Origin: Bugulina stolonifera
Lineage: Eukaryota > Bryozoa > Gymnolaemata > Cheilostomatida > Bugulidae
Assembly: GCA_935421135.1 (NCBI GenBank)
Contig: OW285190.1
Location: 3,348,001-3,412,000 of the forward strand
Direction of reading: 5' to 3'
DNA length: 64,000 bases
Shown: positions 1 to 11,249 of the stretch, one piece after another
Layout: each line of letters opens with the position of its first letter
Numbering within the stretch: the stretch's first letter is position 1
The notes under the pieces: generated by a model
Told to the model about the DNA's origin: nothing
Database searches by the model: none
The model's input: only the letters and a program-made list of their open reading frames with translations
Program-made: the position numbers and the translations under genes

Positions 1-7
1 GAAGAGA

Positions 8-3000
8 ATGCATGCACAGGCTCACCCGCACAAGTGCCCCGTTTGTGGCGGATGTTTTGATGGGAGGAGAAAGCTAGGTCATCACATGAGGCGATTTCAT
101 AGCGAGGGTAAGGTGGAAAAAGATGAGGGAGGTGCAGAGAAGTTTGATGATGTTTTCTGGTCTAAACCACCAACAGCTGAAGAGGGGGATGAGATGGGGG
201 TGCTACTAGCCCGCTATTGGAGCTCCATCAGGTCCGCAATACACTCTCGTCCCGTGGAAGATATTCTAAATGTTCGAGTGTGGAGAGGGGAAGGTGAAGA
301 CGAAGGAGATGAAGAGGTGTGGACTAAGTTGAGAGCAATGTGGAAGAGAGTGCCTTGTACTGTGAAGATTAACTGTAGCGCTGGAGTCATCCTCGAGCAT
401 AAGACCAGTGGAGAGTTGCGCTACTTTCACTCATCGAGTAACAATGCCGCATTCTTCCCCAAACCAAGACTGATCAGAACAGAGAATGAGATGAGAGAGT
501 TTTGCGAATCTGTGCAGGAGCTCGACTTGAGAGAGAGGTCAGCACAAAGGAGACCGAATACCGCTTGGGCTTTACGTCACATTGCGAATCTGACATTCTA
601 CATCTATAAACTCCTAGAGATTGGCAAGGTGGGCGGTGTAGTGAGCAAACTCCCAGACTACATACTTAACAACCGACACGTGATAGCACTAGACGTAGAC
701 TTTTGGGCTAGAGGAGGTGCGCGTCCCTACTCAGACAACTTGTGTTTCTTTAGATGCTTGGCCATGATGTATGACTGTAACTGCGACCAAAAGAAGGGAT
801 GTCGTTGCCGTCGCCCCTCTTGCACCACAACACATCGCTTGTTTAAACAATACATGAGACAAACTAAATCTTCTTCCCCACCCTCATCAACTTTGTCAGA
901 CTTTCCCGGGGTGGACTCGAGTGATCTACTGGCCTTGGAAGATCATTTTGACGTATCTATAATAGTCTTCTGTCTAACTGATGAGGAGGTAGCTCCGATA
1001 GTTTGGTCATCCGGGGCACGAAACAAAGCCCATAAACTCTTCGTCAACATGTACGAAAAACACTTCAGCTGGATAAAGAATGTTGATTCGTTTGCCAGAT
1101 GTTTCACCTGCAAGCTGTGCGATAGCGCGTTTACACGCTTGTCCAGCCTACGACGACACAAGTGCTCGCCAGAAGAAGCATCGGTGTTCGTTTTCCCTGG
1201 TGGAACGTTTGGACCCCCGCCAACCATATTCACAAAACTCAAGCGAGTGGCGGGAATAGAGGTGGTGAACCCCGACCTCTTATACTACCCCTACTATATC
1301 ACCTATGATATCGAATGCTTCATGCCAAAAGACAACCTACCAACTAACACCACCACGATGACTTTTAGTGCAAGACACGAGCTACTGAGCATATCCGCGT
1401 GTTCTAACGTCCCGGGGTTTGAGCGAGCCAAGTGTTTTGTGAGGAGCGTCGACAGCAAGGATGGGACGAAGTGCATTCGTCAATTCGTCCAATACATAGC
1501 AAAGATTGCTGACGTGGCAGGAGATTTGTTCGGAGAAAGATTCCAGGATGTACGCGAGCGACTCTCTACATTCCTCGCGGATCGGGCGGATAGAGAAGAG
1601 GCCTTTGCTGACGACAAGTTCTCTAACGTCTCGACTTACAGGGTGAAGTCCGGTCTCTCCGGATTAGAAAGAGAATTAGAACAGCACATCTCCAGCGTTC
1701 CGGTGGTCGGCTTCAACTCGCAAAAGTATGACCTAAATATACTAAAGGGGCCTTTACTTCGCTCTCTACAAGAGGAGGAGGGAGAAGATTTTGTTTTCAT
1801 CGTTAAGCGTGTTAACAGTATGTCCTGTGTGGAGAGTAGACGTTTTAGATTCCTTGACATATGCAACTTTATCGCACCAGGCTTCAACTACTCCAAATAC
1901 TTGAAGGCATTTGGCGTGTCAGAGAGTAAGGGATTCTTTCCTTACGACTGGGTAGATTCCCTGAGAAGGTTGGATCATCACGGACTCCCTCCCCGAGAGA
2001 GTTTTTTCAACTCGCTGACTCAGCAAGAATTGAGCCAGCAAGATTATCACCACTGTCAGCTCGTGTGGGAAAGAGAGAACATGGAAACGTTCAGGGATTT
2101 CCTCATCTGGTACAACAACCTCGATGTGGCCCCATTCATCGAGGCCATTGCACGTCAGAGCTCTATCTATCAACAAAAGGGTATTGATATGTTGAAATCT
2201 GCAATCTCGCTTCCAGGCTTGGCTATCAGATGGTTGTTTATGGAGGTGGAGGCCCGACCTTACGGCTACTCTCCTCCGCAAGCCGCTCTCCCGCTGCATA
2301 GGTTAATGTCTCTCCGAGGCGAACTTTGCAACTCACAACCCATATGTCTGTTCGATGAGGAGAGCAAAAGTCTGTACCACACTCTCCGTGATAACCTCGT
2401 GGGAGGGCCAAGCATCATCTTTGACAGACATCATGAAGTTGGAGTGACCTCTATTCGAGAGAAGATTTATGGCACATCCGCAAAACCCTGTAGGTCCATT
2501 CTGGGAGTCGATGCCAACGCTCTCTACCTATACTGCATGATGGGGAATATGCCTACGGGTTATCCCAGGCGGAGGCTAGAGAGCCGAGGCTTTGCTCTGG
2601 AACCCGTTAAAAAGTTCAGCAAAGTGGCGCATGGATGGTTAGAGTTCCAATCGTGGAAGAGAGGAGAGGTCATCCTTCACCAACAGAATGGAGGAGAAAT
2701 GAGGATAGGCTGTCACAACCTACCGGTGGATGGTTATAGCGAACAGAGTCGGACTGTGTACCAATTCCACGGTTGCTACTGGCACGGACACGAGTGCGAG
2801 CTAGGAGGGAATGGAAAAGGTGTCAGAAACATGACGAATGAAGAGCTCCGGGTGGACACTGCGAGGAAAGAAGATTACATCAAGGCTCTAGGCTATAAGC
2901 TCATCACCACTCGGGAGTGTGAGTGGGGAGCGCGAGTTCGTTCGGATGAAGAGGTTAGGACATTTCTCTCCGTCTTCTTTTCTTCTCTCTATCCAGAGAG

Positions 3001-3670
3001 GGGTTGTGTCAACCTCGATAAAATAATCAACAGTATTCGTAGTGGAGAGTACTACGGTTTAGTGGAGTGTGACATTTCCGTACCCGAAGAGCTAAAAGCG
3101 AAGTTCTCTGAGATGGCACCTATTTTCAAGAATATAAATGTGGGAAGAGAACACCTTAGCGAACACATGCGCGCTTTTGCCAAACAGAACGGATTCTTGA
3201 AGAGACCTCAGCGAATGCTCGTGGGGAGTCTTTTTGGCGAGCGAATCACACTACTCACCGATCTGGCTAGATGGTATCTAGATCAAGGTTTGATAATTAC
3301 CAGGGTCTATCAGTTTGTTCACTTTATCCCACGAGCCGTCTTCAAAGACTTTGGTTCTTCGGTCTCAGACGCAAGGAGAGGGGGAGATCTGGACCCTGAT
3401 CTGGCCCTCTTGGCCAGCACCAGCAAGCTCGTTGGGAATTCAGCCTACGGAAAGACCATAACAAATAAAGAGAAACATAAGACTGTCAAGTATGTAGAGA
3501 CAGTAGAGGGGGCGGCCGTCAAAGTGAGGAGTAGGCACTTTTCTAGTCTCAACGAAGTCGATGAAAACTACTTTGAGATAGAGCTTCACAAGAAAAAGGT
3601 AAGTGTTGACAATCTTTCTTACTTTGACTCTTGATTTGACAAAACTTTTTCCGAGTGGAAGGGTGAACTT

Positions 3671-3701
<31 letters not shown>

Positions 3702-4460
3702 TAGATTCGAATGGATGTTCCATCCGTCGTAGGATTCGTCATCCTCCAGAGAGCCAAGTTGAGGATGCTAGAGTTCTACTACGACTTTATGGATAGGTGA
3801 GTAGAACTAGACTATACAAAGATTTTATCAAATCCTTTTCTATTTATTCTTCGGTGTCAGCAACCTCTAACTCGCCCGATTTATTTTCACAGATTCGTCA
3901 GCAGAGAGGACTTTGAGTACGTAGAAATGGATACGGATAGCGCTTACATGGCCCTGAGTGCTCGCAATATAGATGAGGTCATCCGAAAAGATAAAAAAGA
4001 AGAGTTCTACAGAGAGTATGGTAAATGGTTTCCCAGACCCTTCTGCGATAGCCACAAGGGAGACTTTATCACAACCAAGGTGCTCGGGCAAGAGTGGGAG
4101 ATGAGGGAATGTTGTGAGAAGGTGCAGCGATACGAAACACGAACCCCTGGTCTGTTTAAGGAGGAGTTTCGGGGGGAGGGGGTCATCGCGCTCAACTCAA
4201 AAACTTACTTTTGTTGGTCCGCTGACGGCGATAGCAAGTATAGTAGCAAAGGACTAAATAAAAGAGGAAACGCCCTAACCAAAGAGAAGTTCCTCTCCGT
4301 GCTCAAAACAGGGGAGTCGGTGAGAGGAGACAATCGGGGTTTTATCAGAAGAGGAAATCAAACGTATAGCTATACCCAGCTAAAGACCGGACTCACCTAC
4401 TTCTACGGTAAGCAGAAGGTTGCGGAAGACGGGGTGAGTACGAGTCCTATAGAATGTTAA
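8..4460 (+). CDS. Protein-primed-type family B DNA polymerase, three exons
   Basis: Replicative DNA polymerase of the DNA_pol_B_2 type found in Polinton/adintovirus-like and linear-plasmid-like elements. Exons are 8-3598, 3705-3796 and 3893-4460. Both introns are short (106 and 96 bp), GT-AG, and phases match, giving about 1416 residues without a stop. Exon 1 shows, in order: a C2H2 finger (Cys10, Cys13, His26, His31); a conserved CFFRCLA block near 247; a second C2H2 finger near 366-386; exonuclease motifs YDIE (about 433), GFNSQKYDLN (about 568) and YNNLDV (about 702); polymerase motif A VDANALY (about 833); an endonuclease-like insert FHGCYWHGHECE (about 920); and motif B KLVGNSAYG (about 1140). 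Exon 3 holds motif C MDTDS and ends in the C-terminus usual for this family, so I take the stop at 4458-4460 rather than a further splice at 4434. No in-frame stop precedes the ATG at 8, so the true start may lie upstream. All catalytic motifs look intact. Whether a complete mobile element surrounds it cannot be seen. Confidence 0.88.
3666..3700 (+). repeat. CT-repeat polypyrimidine tract in polymerase intron 1
   Basis: A run of alternating CT just before the acceptor TTTTAG at 3704. It serves as an unusually long polypyrimidine tract for the splice that joins polymerase motif B to the exon before motif C. Confidence 0.7.
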
Positions 4461-4597
4461 TACTGATTTCTCGGAGATGAGACTACTTCATTCGATAAAT
4501 CGGAGAGTAAACGAACAGTGCATCATAACCCTTGTGTATATATATATATATATATCCGTATAATTTTTTTTCACATTCACTCTCTATTGTAAGGGGT

Positions 4598-4616
4598 CTC
4601 CGTCCTCAAAACGGAG
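4598..4616 (+). terminator. Hairpin 3' of the polymerase gene
   Basis: CTCCGT and ACGGAG flank a 7-base loop, about 140 bases after the polymerase stop codon and followed by an AATAAA at about 4647. The stem is only 6 bp. It could be a 3'-end element or chance. The rest of 4461-4912 contains a TA dinucleotide run near 4537-4553 and no recognisable gene. Confidence 0.25.
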
Positions 4617-4908
4617 GGTTTACCGGTTGTAGCCTTAAAACCGAGCAATAAAACACTAGCTAATACATTAAAAACCATTTACCTCTCCAAACCAAAGGGG
4701 TAGACGGTACTAGCGCAGCTTCCGCTCATACTCACCCCTTATCAGTTCACATTTCTTCTATTGTCTTCATTCGTAGGTGGGGGGTGACATCGCACGCGCA
4801 CGATGCGCTCTCTCCCTATCGGAGTTTGCTACCCGGGGGAAAGTGGACGCGGTGGTCAAAGATATTGGTGGCGAGTCAACGACATCATCGTAGAGGCGGG
4901 TCTATTTG

Positions 4909-4912
<4 letters not shown>

Positions 4913-4954
<42 letters not shown>

Positions 4955-5035
4955 GTGATGGTGATGATGATGATGATGATGATGGTGATGGTGATGATGA
5001 TGATGATGATGATGATGATGGTGATGATGATGGCA
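4913..5035. repeat. GAT/GGT trinucleotide microsatellite
   Basis: About 40 tandem ATG/GTG-type triplets. They create spurious poly-Met and, on the other strand, poly-His reading frames, neither of which has a supporting gene context. Confidence 0.95.
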
Positions 5036-5220
5036 ATGAGAAGACAAGCATCCATCTATCCCGTTTATCTATTTCTATTTCTACCCCTCCGAGCGATGAT
5101 GTCGTCGGCTAACCTCCTCGCGAAGTCCACGGTTTGAAGCGCGGAAGAGCCACCGCCTTCACTTTCCCTCGCCACTCGTCACGGGGACGGGTGATTTCCC
5201 TAGGGGAGGGTCCGGGGAAA

Positions 5221-5783
5221 ATGAGGGTTAAGACGCGAGTCTTTCATCGAAGGTCCGGGGGCGCTCGAACGGAGGAGCGCGCGAGTGCGGTGTCACCCCG
5301 ACCAGTTCAGTCTCAACAGTCCCCGGCGAAGAAATCATCCGGAAGCACCACCACCACTCGGTAAGTTTCTTATAGTAGTATAGTCAGCGTCGTAAACTCT
5401 GCACGGGCACTCCGCACGGATGTAGCCTATCATTACTCTAACCCGTATTTTCCTTCGCTTCACCCTACTCCAGCCGACGGTCCGCCCGCGAGGGTAGCGA
5501 CGGGTCGTTGGGGCGGGAGAGCGGGGGAGGGGCGGGGGATGGGCGGGGGGACGGCGGCGTGGGGCCACGGCTGGACTCGCGAACGAGAACCGCAGCAAGG
5601 CGGAGGGCGAGGCGGAGGGGTTTGGGGTGGGGAGGGGTGGGGAGGGGCGGGGACGGGTGGAGGGAGGACGGGTGGGGTTCGCGGGGCGGGGGGCGCGCGC
5701 GTACGCGCGCGCCCCCTCGCCCGAGCCGTGGGACCGGGCGAGGGGTTTGCTCTTTAGACTGGGTTCTACGGAACAGCCGATGA
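5221..5783 (+). CDS. Doubtful two-exon Arg/Gly-rich reading frame
   Basis: I do not recognise this. From an ATG at 5221 a frame runs to a consensus donor (GTAAGT at 5361). An acceptor after a pyrimidine-rich stretch (CAG ending at 5473) resumes in the matching phase and stays open to TGA at 5781-5783, for about 149 residues. The first part is rich in Arg, Ser, Pro and Lys (SPRPVQSQQSPAKKSSGS). The second is an Arg/Gly-rich low-complexity run. Good splice signals and a kept phase favour a gene. Against it, the DNA here is so G-rich on the plus strand that long open frames are expected by chance, and other frames and the reverse strand are also open. It lies about 760 bases downstream of the DNA polymerase, so a basic nucleic-acid-binding product of the same element is possible but unproven. 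Confidence 0.22.
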
Positions 5784-5935
5784 GGTTTTTGAAACCCCAC
5801 CCGCGATCGGGGGGTAGGTTCTAGGGCTTTGCACATAGAGTGAGGTTTAGGGAAAGGGAGGGGGCGAGAGGACGGGTGGGGTGGTCGTCCGCCCGGGGAG
5901 TTTTTGGATCTAGGGCTAATAAGACGCGGAAATGA
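5465..5935. other. Strongly G-rich, GC-rich tract with sharp edge
   Basis: The plus strand is dominated by GGGG-type runs, with far higher GC than the DNA to the right. At about 5936 the composition switches to the AT-rich state that holds for most of the remaining window. The tract could be the edge of an inserted element that includes the polymerase, or an assembly join. Confidence 0.7.
5689..5716. repeat. 28-bp perfect palindrome (GC/alternating purine-pyrimidine)
   Basis: Each half is five G followed by alternating CG and a central GTAC. The two arms are exactly complementary over 14 bp. The core is alternating purine-pyrimidine, which favours Z-DNA or cruciform extrusion. Confidence 0.9.
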
Positions 5936-5975
5936 CCGGGTGTCTGTGCAGATCTGCACTGACTATACTACTTAT

Positions 5976-6290
5976 ATCTACGAAGTGAAAGTCTCTGTAT
6001 TTATATAAGTATAGATGTGTCTTCATTGAGATCCAAGCATAAACTGAGACAACAAACATAAAAATAATGTGCTTTATAGTATAAGGCCGATGTAGTGTCG
6101 TAAAAAAAAAACGTAGGGTTGTCCGAAAATTGTGCAACCATGTTGCGGCCGGAAGCCCAATGGCTGACCCAAAATAGGACGGGTTTGACAAAAGATGCTT
6201 AAAATCATCTAGATCATATGCAAAATCAATATCAGGTATTTCTGAGAGGTCAAGCCTCTTTATATGGGTATAAAAAGGACATAGCTCCCC
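5976..6290. repeat. Dispersed repeat R1, copy 1
   Basis: Begins TATCTACGAAGTGAAAGTCT and ends near GGGTATAAAAA. It is matched along its length by 42076-42390 in the same orientation. Both copies keep parts of a minus-strand reading frame (for example LRNFRTTLR-type residues), suggesting a decayed transposon-coded segment. Family not identified. Confidence 0.75.
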
Positions 6291-7278
6291 AGTAATGCAC
6301 ATAAGAGGTGTACAAGTAACATTCTACTACATAAACAGTTGGTAAAAGCAAGAGTATATAATTAGTGTCATGTAGTCGGGAAGCTACATGTAGATCAGAG
6401 TTATGCGTGACCATTACAATATTAGCACTACGGTTGAGGCATGTGTTAAGACATGAGGGTTTAGTGAGGGAAAGATGGAAGGGAAACGACCCAGAAAAAG
6501 AAAGAGAATGATGATGACAGATGATATACAAAATAGAAAGAAATATCATAGTTTGAAAAGAGAGGCAGCAAATAATATAGAATTGTGAATAATAGCGGAA
6601 TGAGAGACATGCCTGAGGGCAGAATACAAACAGACAGGTAGTGGAGGCCTAACCTACTGGTCATACATGTAGGTGATTTTTTGACACACTAGTGAAAACT
6701 TAAAACTAATTCCTATTTCACTGATGAATAAATAACACGTATTTCTAGAGAATAGAAATCGAATTTGGAGAAGACATTTTGTTTCGTGATATTATTCTGT
6801 TACAAGAAAGAGAAATATTTTGATCTCAAAAGAAAGTAGCAGACAAAATCAAATGTGGTATAAGAATATCTACATAGCTGACATCTCATCCAGAGAACAT
6901 TGTATTAATGCTGGTCATGTTTGGTAATTTTTGGTATTATTGTTATGGTTCGACTATTATAGCTATAACTTTTTACTTCTTACATGACTCAGTATTGTTC
7001 AATGTATATTGGAAACCTTTGGTTCTTACACACAGTCTAATAACCACATTATGTTGATGAGGGCTCTACTGTGGTGGCAGCTACGTGTAATATCCTGTTT
7101 ATGAATGTTATAAATCCAAACTTGGTTAACCATACTTTCATCGATATACTGGCACATGTCATACTTTACCAGCATAAACTATACCTCAGTGCGTGATTGC
7201 TGGTTACATTTAAGTAAATTCAACCAAAACAAACAACATATAATATCCTGGTTATCATCGTTAGCTGTAATGCTAAAG
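6291..7278. other. No gene seen
   Basis: AT-rich sequence without a convincing reading frame or splice structure. A short stretch near 6880-6935 resembles 20095-20145 (shared AATGCTGGTCATGTT). Confidence 0.5.
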
Positions 7279-8519
7279 CAGGGGCGTAGGTTAGAAAAAT
7301 TGAGTGGGGAGGCAGAAAGTTGGGTGGGAGGGGGGTGGGGTGCGGGCAACCCCCGCAAATGCACGCGCAGCGGAAAATTTTCAACTTTGACTCTCTGAAG
7401 TGCAAAAATTAGACATAGCAGCATGCTAGTTCTAGCATCACTACAACAAGTACTCATAACTACTTCTGCTTAATACAGTTACTACTACTTGCAACAAGAG
7501 CGAAAGTGTTACAGTACTATTACTAGCTAGTAGAATTTTATAATAACTACAAAACTGCATGATTGTATCTTTTTACAAAGAGTCCATAGGCGCAAGTGTA
7601 TTTTATAAATTAAAATTTTCAAATTTTAATAGGTGATCAACAACTATTGTCATTATAAATTAATTATTTTAAATAAAATGCATTTAAACTAAATATCTTT
7701 GCAAGAAAAGTGTGGCAGCCTAGCAAAGCTAAGATAATATTAATAGTATAATTATATTATATATAAATTTAAAATTAAAATATTTCATTATTGTTATATT
7801 TATTATTATATTTTTAAATTAGTATTTTTTTACAATAGATATTTAGTTGGTGGTAGTGAATGTAGCAGTAGAGTAGTAGCTGTCAGTGAAGTAGCTGGAA
7901 TGAATAACTAAAATGAATGCAAACACTTCTAATTATAATTATTAAAAGAATGGATCATTATCATAAATATTTTTGAAAGAAGCCAAAAGAAAATAATATT
8001 AATATAAATATTGGAATTAAATTTCATGCACCTGCTCGTAGTCAGTGACAGGGAAGGAACCACCTCATGGATAACAGTGACTTACAAATTGATTCACCCG
8101 ATTCAACTGTTCACCACTTTTACTTTTGCATTTATTACTTTTTCCTTTGTATAAATAACTATTCATAAAAAATATTTATTCATTCATTCATTCACAAGAC
8201 CGCAAGTTTTTAACCTTGACATAGCCATAGAGTCTTTTAGCAGAGCACACAGTTTTATAGACCCCTTTGTGTGCCACTTGCAATGTAGTAAAAAATCCAA
8301 GATTACTGGTTATTGTTACGACGCAACACCATAGAGTTATAAGTAGAGTGATAACGCCATAGAGTTATAACTAGAGTGATAACGCTTCGGTCGCAAACCG
8401 GAAATGAAGCAAATATTAAGGGAAAAAGTCTCAAATTTTCAAAAGTGGTGTTTTTAGGCCACTTTATTTTGGCAACAGGGAGGCAGTGCCTCCCTGCCGC
8501 CCCTTAAAATACGCCCCTG
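7279..8519. mobile_element. Non-autonomous hAT-like DNA transposon, 1.24 kb
   Basis: Terminal inverted repeats CAGGGGCGTA at 7279-7288 and TACGCCCCTG at 8510-8519, flanked by the direct repeat TAAAG on both sides (5-bp target duplication). Subterminal GGGAGGCA motifs occur at both ends; the right one forms a hairpin at 8476-8496. No transposase frame is present. CAGGGG-type ends suit hAT-like elements, but hAT usually makes 8-bp duplications, so the superfamily is tentative. Confidence 0.72.
8329..8384. repeat. Two tandem 28-bp units
   Basis: The unit CCATAGAGTTATAA..TAGAGTGATAACG is repeated head-to-tail with one base difference, inside the hAT-like element. Confidence 0.85.
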
Positions 8520-8839
8520 TAAAGTGATGGTATCCCTCAACATTAGATCTACATAATTACATGTAGGTCAACATGCATATTAGTTGACCTCTCTACTACA
8601 GACCTACATTCTATTTGACGATATCTGCAGATAGTTATAGTATATTTCATTGTTCAGCTGGTGTTTATCCTTTTTTTGTCGATTTTCTCATTCTCTCCGT
8701 AGTACATTTTGTTCTGGTATCTATATAAACTCACGAGTCTTTCTTTTCCAAAGTTACACAAGATTCAGTAGACAGTGGCTTATTTTACTGAATTGAAGTT
8801 TTTACTAGAGCTTCTTAATACAGTTAAATAAAGACATCA

Positions 8840-9290
8840 GACCAGAAAATAGGTTATCAACTACCTTTACTTACTTATAGGAGTATTTAGAAACTGGGAA
8901 GAAGTTGTCTTCTCATTGTGGTATACCCTCAAATGTATGAGAAGTTTTCTTGATGATTGCCCTTCCATTTTGTTTGAAATAAACCGAACAAAATAATATT
9001 TCTGGCTAATTATCATGTTATCAAAAGTGTAGAAGGAATTTATAGACTCGTGCAGATAATAGAAAAATTAGTAATAAAAACCTTTCTATGTGCTTTATAA
9101 CTAGGTTAGCTGGGTTATTCAGATAACATTGACCGCCTTTGTTTGGAATTAAGTTGTGGTAGTTGACACCATATTATGCTCTGGCACTGGCAGGCCTTTT
9201 GGAATAGCTCTAGCTAAGCACTATTCATAAAGCTATTTGCTTCTTGATTGGTTTTGGTCAATTTTGGAAATTCTCCTTCTTCAGTTTACA
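8840..9290. repeat. Dispersed repeat R2, copy 1
   Basis: Shares GAAGTTGTCTTCTCATTG, ATAGCTCTAG and GATTGG.TTTGGTCA segments with 23180-23690, and its first part with 15300-15590. It abuts the second exon of the first peptide copy, and no signal-peptide exon is visible upstream of it. Confidence 0.75.
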
Positions 9291-9316
9291 CGAACCTGAT
9301 GATACAGAATATAGGT

Positions 9317-10210
9317 TCATTCATTTGTTTACAGCTTGTATCAACAGATGCATCAAGAGCCACTGTGGTTCGCACCCAGACTTCTACTGCAGACAGTATT
9401 ATGAGGGAAAATGCGTCAAAGAATGTTGATGACATAAGACAGATATCGACAGTTCACCATGTTTGTCTACTAACACATGGCATAATAAATGACGAATTTT
9501 TCAGGAAAACTTGTTTGAAATAAATAAAATATGTATGACTTGTTGTCACAAATACATGGAAAAAAATGATGCTTCTTGTATACCAACTCAACTTGCTGAT
9601 ACTTCCTATTAAATAAATCAGTGATATAAGGTGCTTTTAGCTACAATGCGATGAAAGAGCATTTAATGCAATAGAATAAACTTTACAATCTTGCGATAGA
9701 ATAAATATTAAAAAATAACAATAAAGAACATAGCAATGTTGAGTATTTATCGCATAGTTTAAATAAAAGTCACATATTAATGCGATGGCTGCTATTATTT
9801 TTTGCGAATTATTGATAAACACACATTTTTATGGGCAACATTAGGCTGGGAATTTTTCCATGAGTTCACTTTAAGGTCAGTCAGATTGCTTTTAGAGAAC
9901 AAACCTTCCAAATAATTCTACATAATCCATTGCTCAGTAATTCAAAGTTCCATTTGAAAGTTATAGGAGTAACAGCGCCGTGTTGATATCAACACTAGGT
10001 TTACTTGTTATTCAAATTTTTTGGCACCATATATTATGTCAAAGATTGTTGCATTGGGAAAAAATAATGAATTTACTAAAAAATAACAAAACGCTATTGT
10101 TGTAGCAACTTATTCGACGCATTACCGTACACTATCGCATTTTTTATGACCATGCGATCCATTGCCGAACAACCTCGTATGATCTATTAAATGCACACAA
10201 TGCATCGTGT
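9317..10210. repeat. Local duplication, copy A (pairs with 11620-12490)
   Basis: About 0.88 kb is shared in direct orientation with 11620-12490. It spans the intron end, coding exon, AATAAA signal and a long downstream flank of the cysteine-rich peptide gene, and ends near CTATTAAATG.ACACAATGC in both copies. Confidence 0.85.
9335..9429 (+). pseudogene. Lone second exon of a secreted six-cysteine peptide
   Basis: This is the paralogue of the coding exon at 11642-11736, with the same acceptor (TTTACAG ending at 9334), phase, length and stop (9427-9429). It encodes the same spacing C-x3-C-x4-C-x7-C-x7-C-x3-C. Six of 93 bases differ, three of them changing residues (Asn/Asp, His/Tyr, Lys/Arg), and all cysteines are kept. 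An AATAAA lies at 9523. No matching signal-peptide exon is visible between 6.3 and 9.3 kb; repeat R2 occupies the place where the 5' half should be. It is therefore either a 5'-truncated pseudogene or a gene using an unrecognised first exon. Confidence 0.6.
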
Positions 10211-10925
10211 GAGCAGGGTTTAATTAGAAGCTGCCTCGCACTTCTCCGATATGACAGCATTTCTTCGAGCACAGAAATCCCACCGTGGTTCAATCTCGAA
10301 TCTACCTAAGAGTATGCTAGTTCATGAAGAATTTAAAGTCAACTAAACCACCAGTGTCGACCATGAAATCGTTTAATGGTATACATATGCATTTAGTTAC
10401 CAAATTACTGCTTGCAACAGAGGAAATAAAAGACCCCTTCACAATAATGTGAATACAATCTCCAAATTACAACATAACTATTCCATTCATTCTATAACCA
10501 TTCTAGAAATATTCATGAAATACATTATAATGCATGTCAAACCTTTAACGGCTTCTATTTCAAAGTTCTCTACACATGATAGCTCCCAACTATTTTTTAC
10601 AAGAATTGCCACATTTTTAGCTTTTCATGGTAATAAAATCAATCATCATATGAATAGAATGCATATTCAATCTCGAAATTGATGTGAACATTACTATCAT
10701 TTTGCCTTTAGTGCTGCATGTAAATGTATTATTGCATTTGAGTCAACCTGAATTCAGCAGAGTGATTTCTCTTGGTTGAACGTTTTTCAACTAAAATGTA
10801 CATGAGCATAACAATGCACTGAGGTCTTGTCATGCTGGTAAAAGATGATATGTACCAGTATGTGTTTAATGCAATAGAGAGGCGTTTAGGGTTATACTTT
10901 GGCAGATAGCCAGATTAAAGTTGAG

Positions 10926-10933
10926 TATATAAT
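10926..10933 (+). promoter_or_regulatory. TATA box of the cysteine-rich peptide gene
   Basis: TATATAAT lies about 75 bases before a consensus donor (CAG then GTAAGT at 11006), which would close a 5' untranslated exon. The acceptor TTTTCCAG at 11236 sits 13 bases before the start codon at 11250. Confidence 0.5.
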
Positions 10934-11249
10934 GGCAGGAAATCTCGGAGACAATTAGATACGTCTGTAGTTCAATTGTTGAGGTTCATAACACACTGTA
11001 AACAGGTAAGTTATACTATGCAATCTACATGTGTATAATAATACATCTCAATACCATCTAATGCGTTACTTTACTCACACAACCTAAATGTGATCTACTA
11101 GGTAAAATTCAAAATAATTGATGTTACATTGGTCGTGTTAACAGATTTTCAGCATCAATTTGACACCAAACATCAACATTACATGTGAGAGTTTCTTGCT
11201 TCAGTGCTTAATCGTTGGTGACTAATTATTTTCCAGAAACTTGAAAATT

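Noticed and set aside
4434..4893. A further splice of the DNA polymerase from 4433 to 4777 in phase 0
   Set aside because: It stays in frame, but the unspliced ending at 4460 matches the usual C-terminus of the family, so the extension is unlikely.
4784..5137. Poly-Met and poly-His open frames over the GAT repeat
   Set aside because: They are a direct consequence of the trinucleotide microsatellite and have no supporting splice or protein features.
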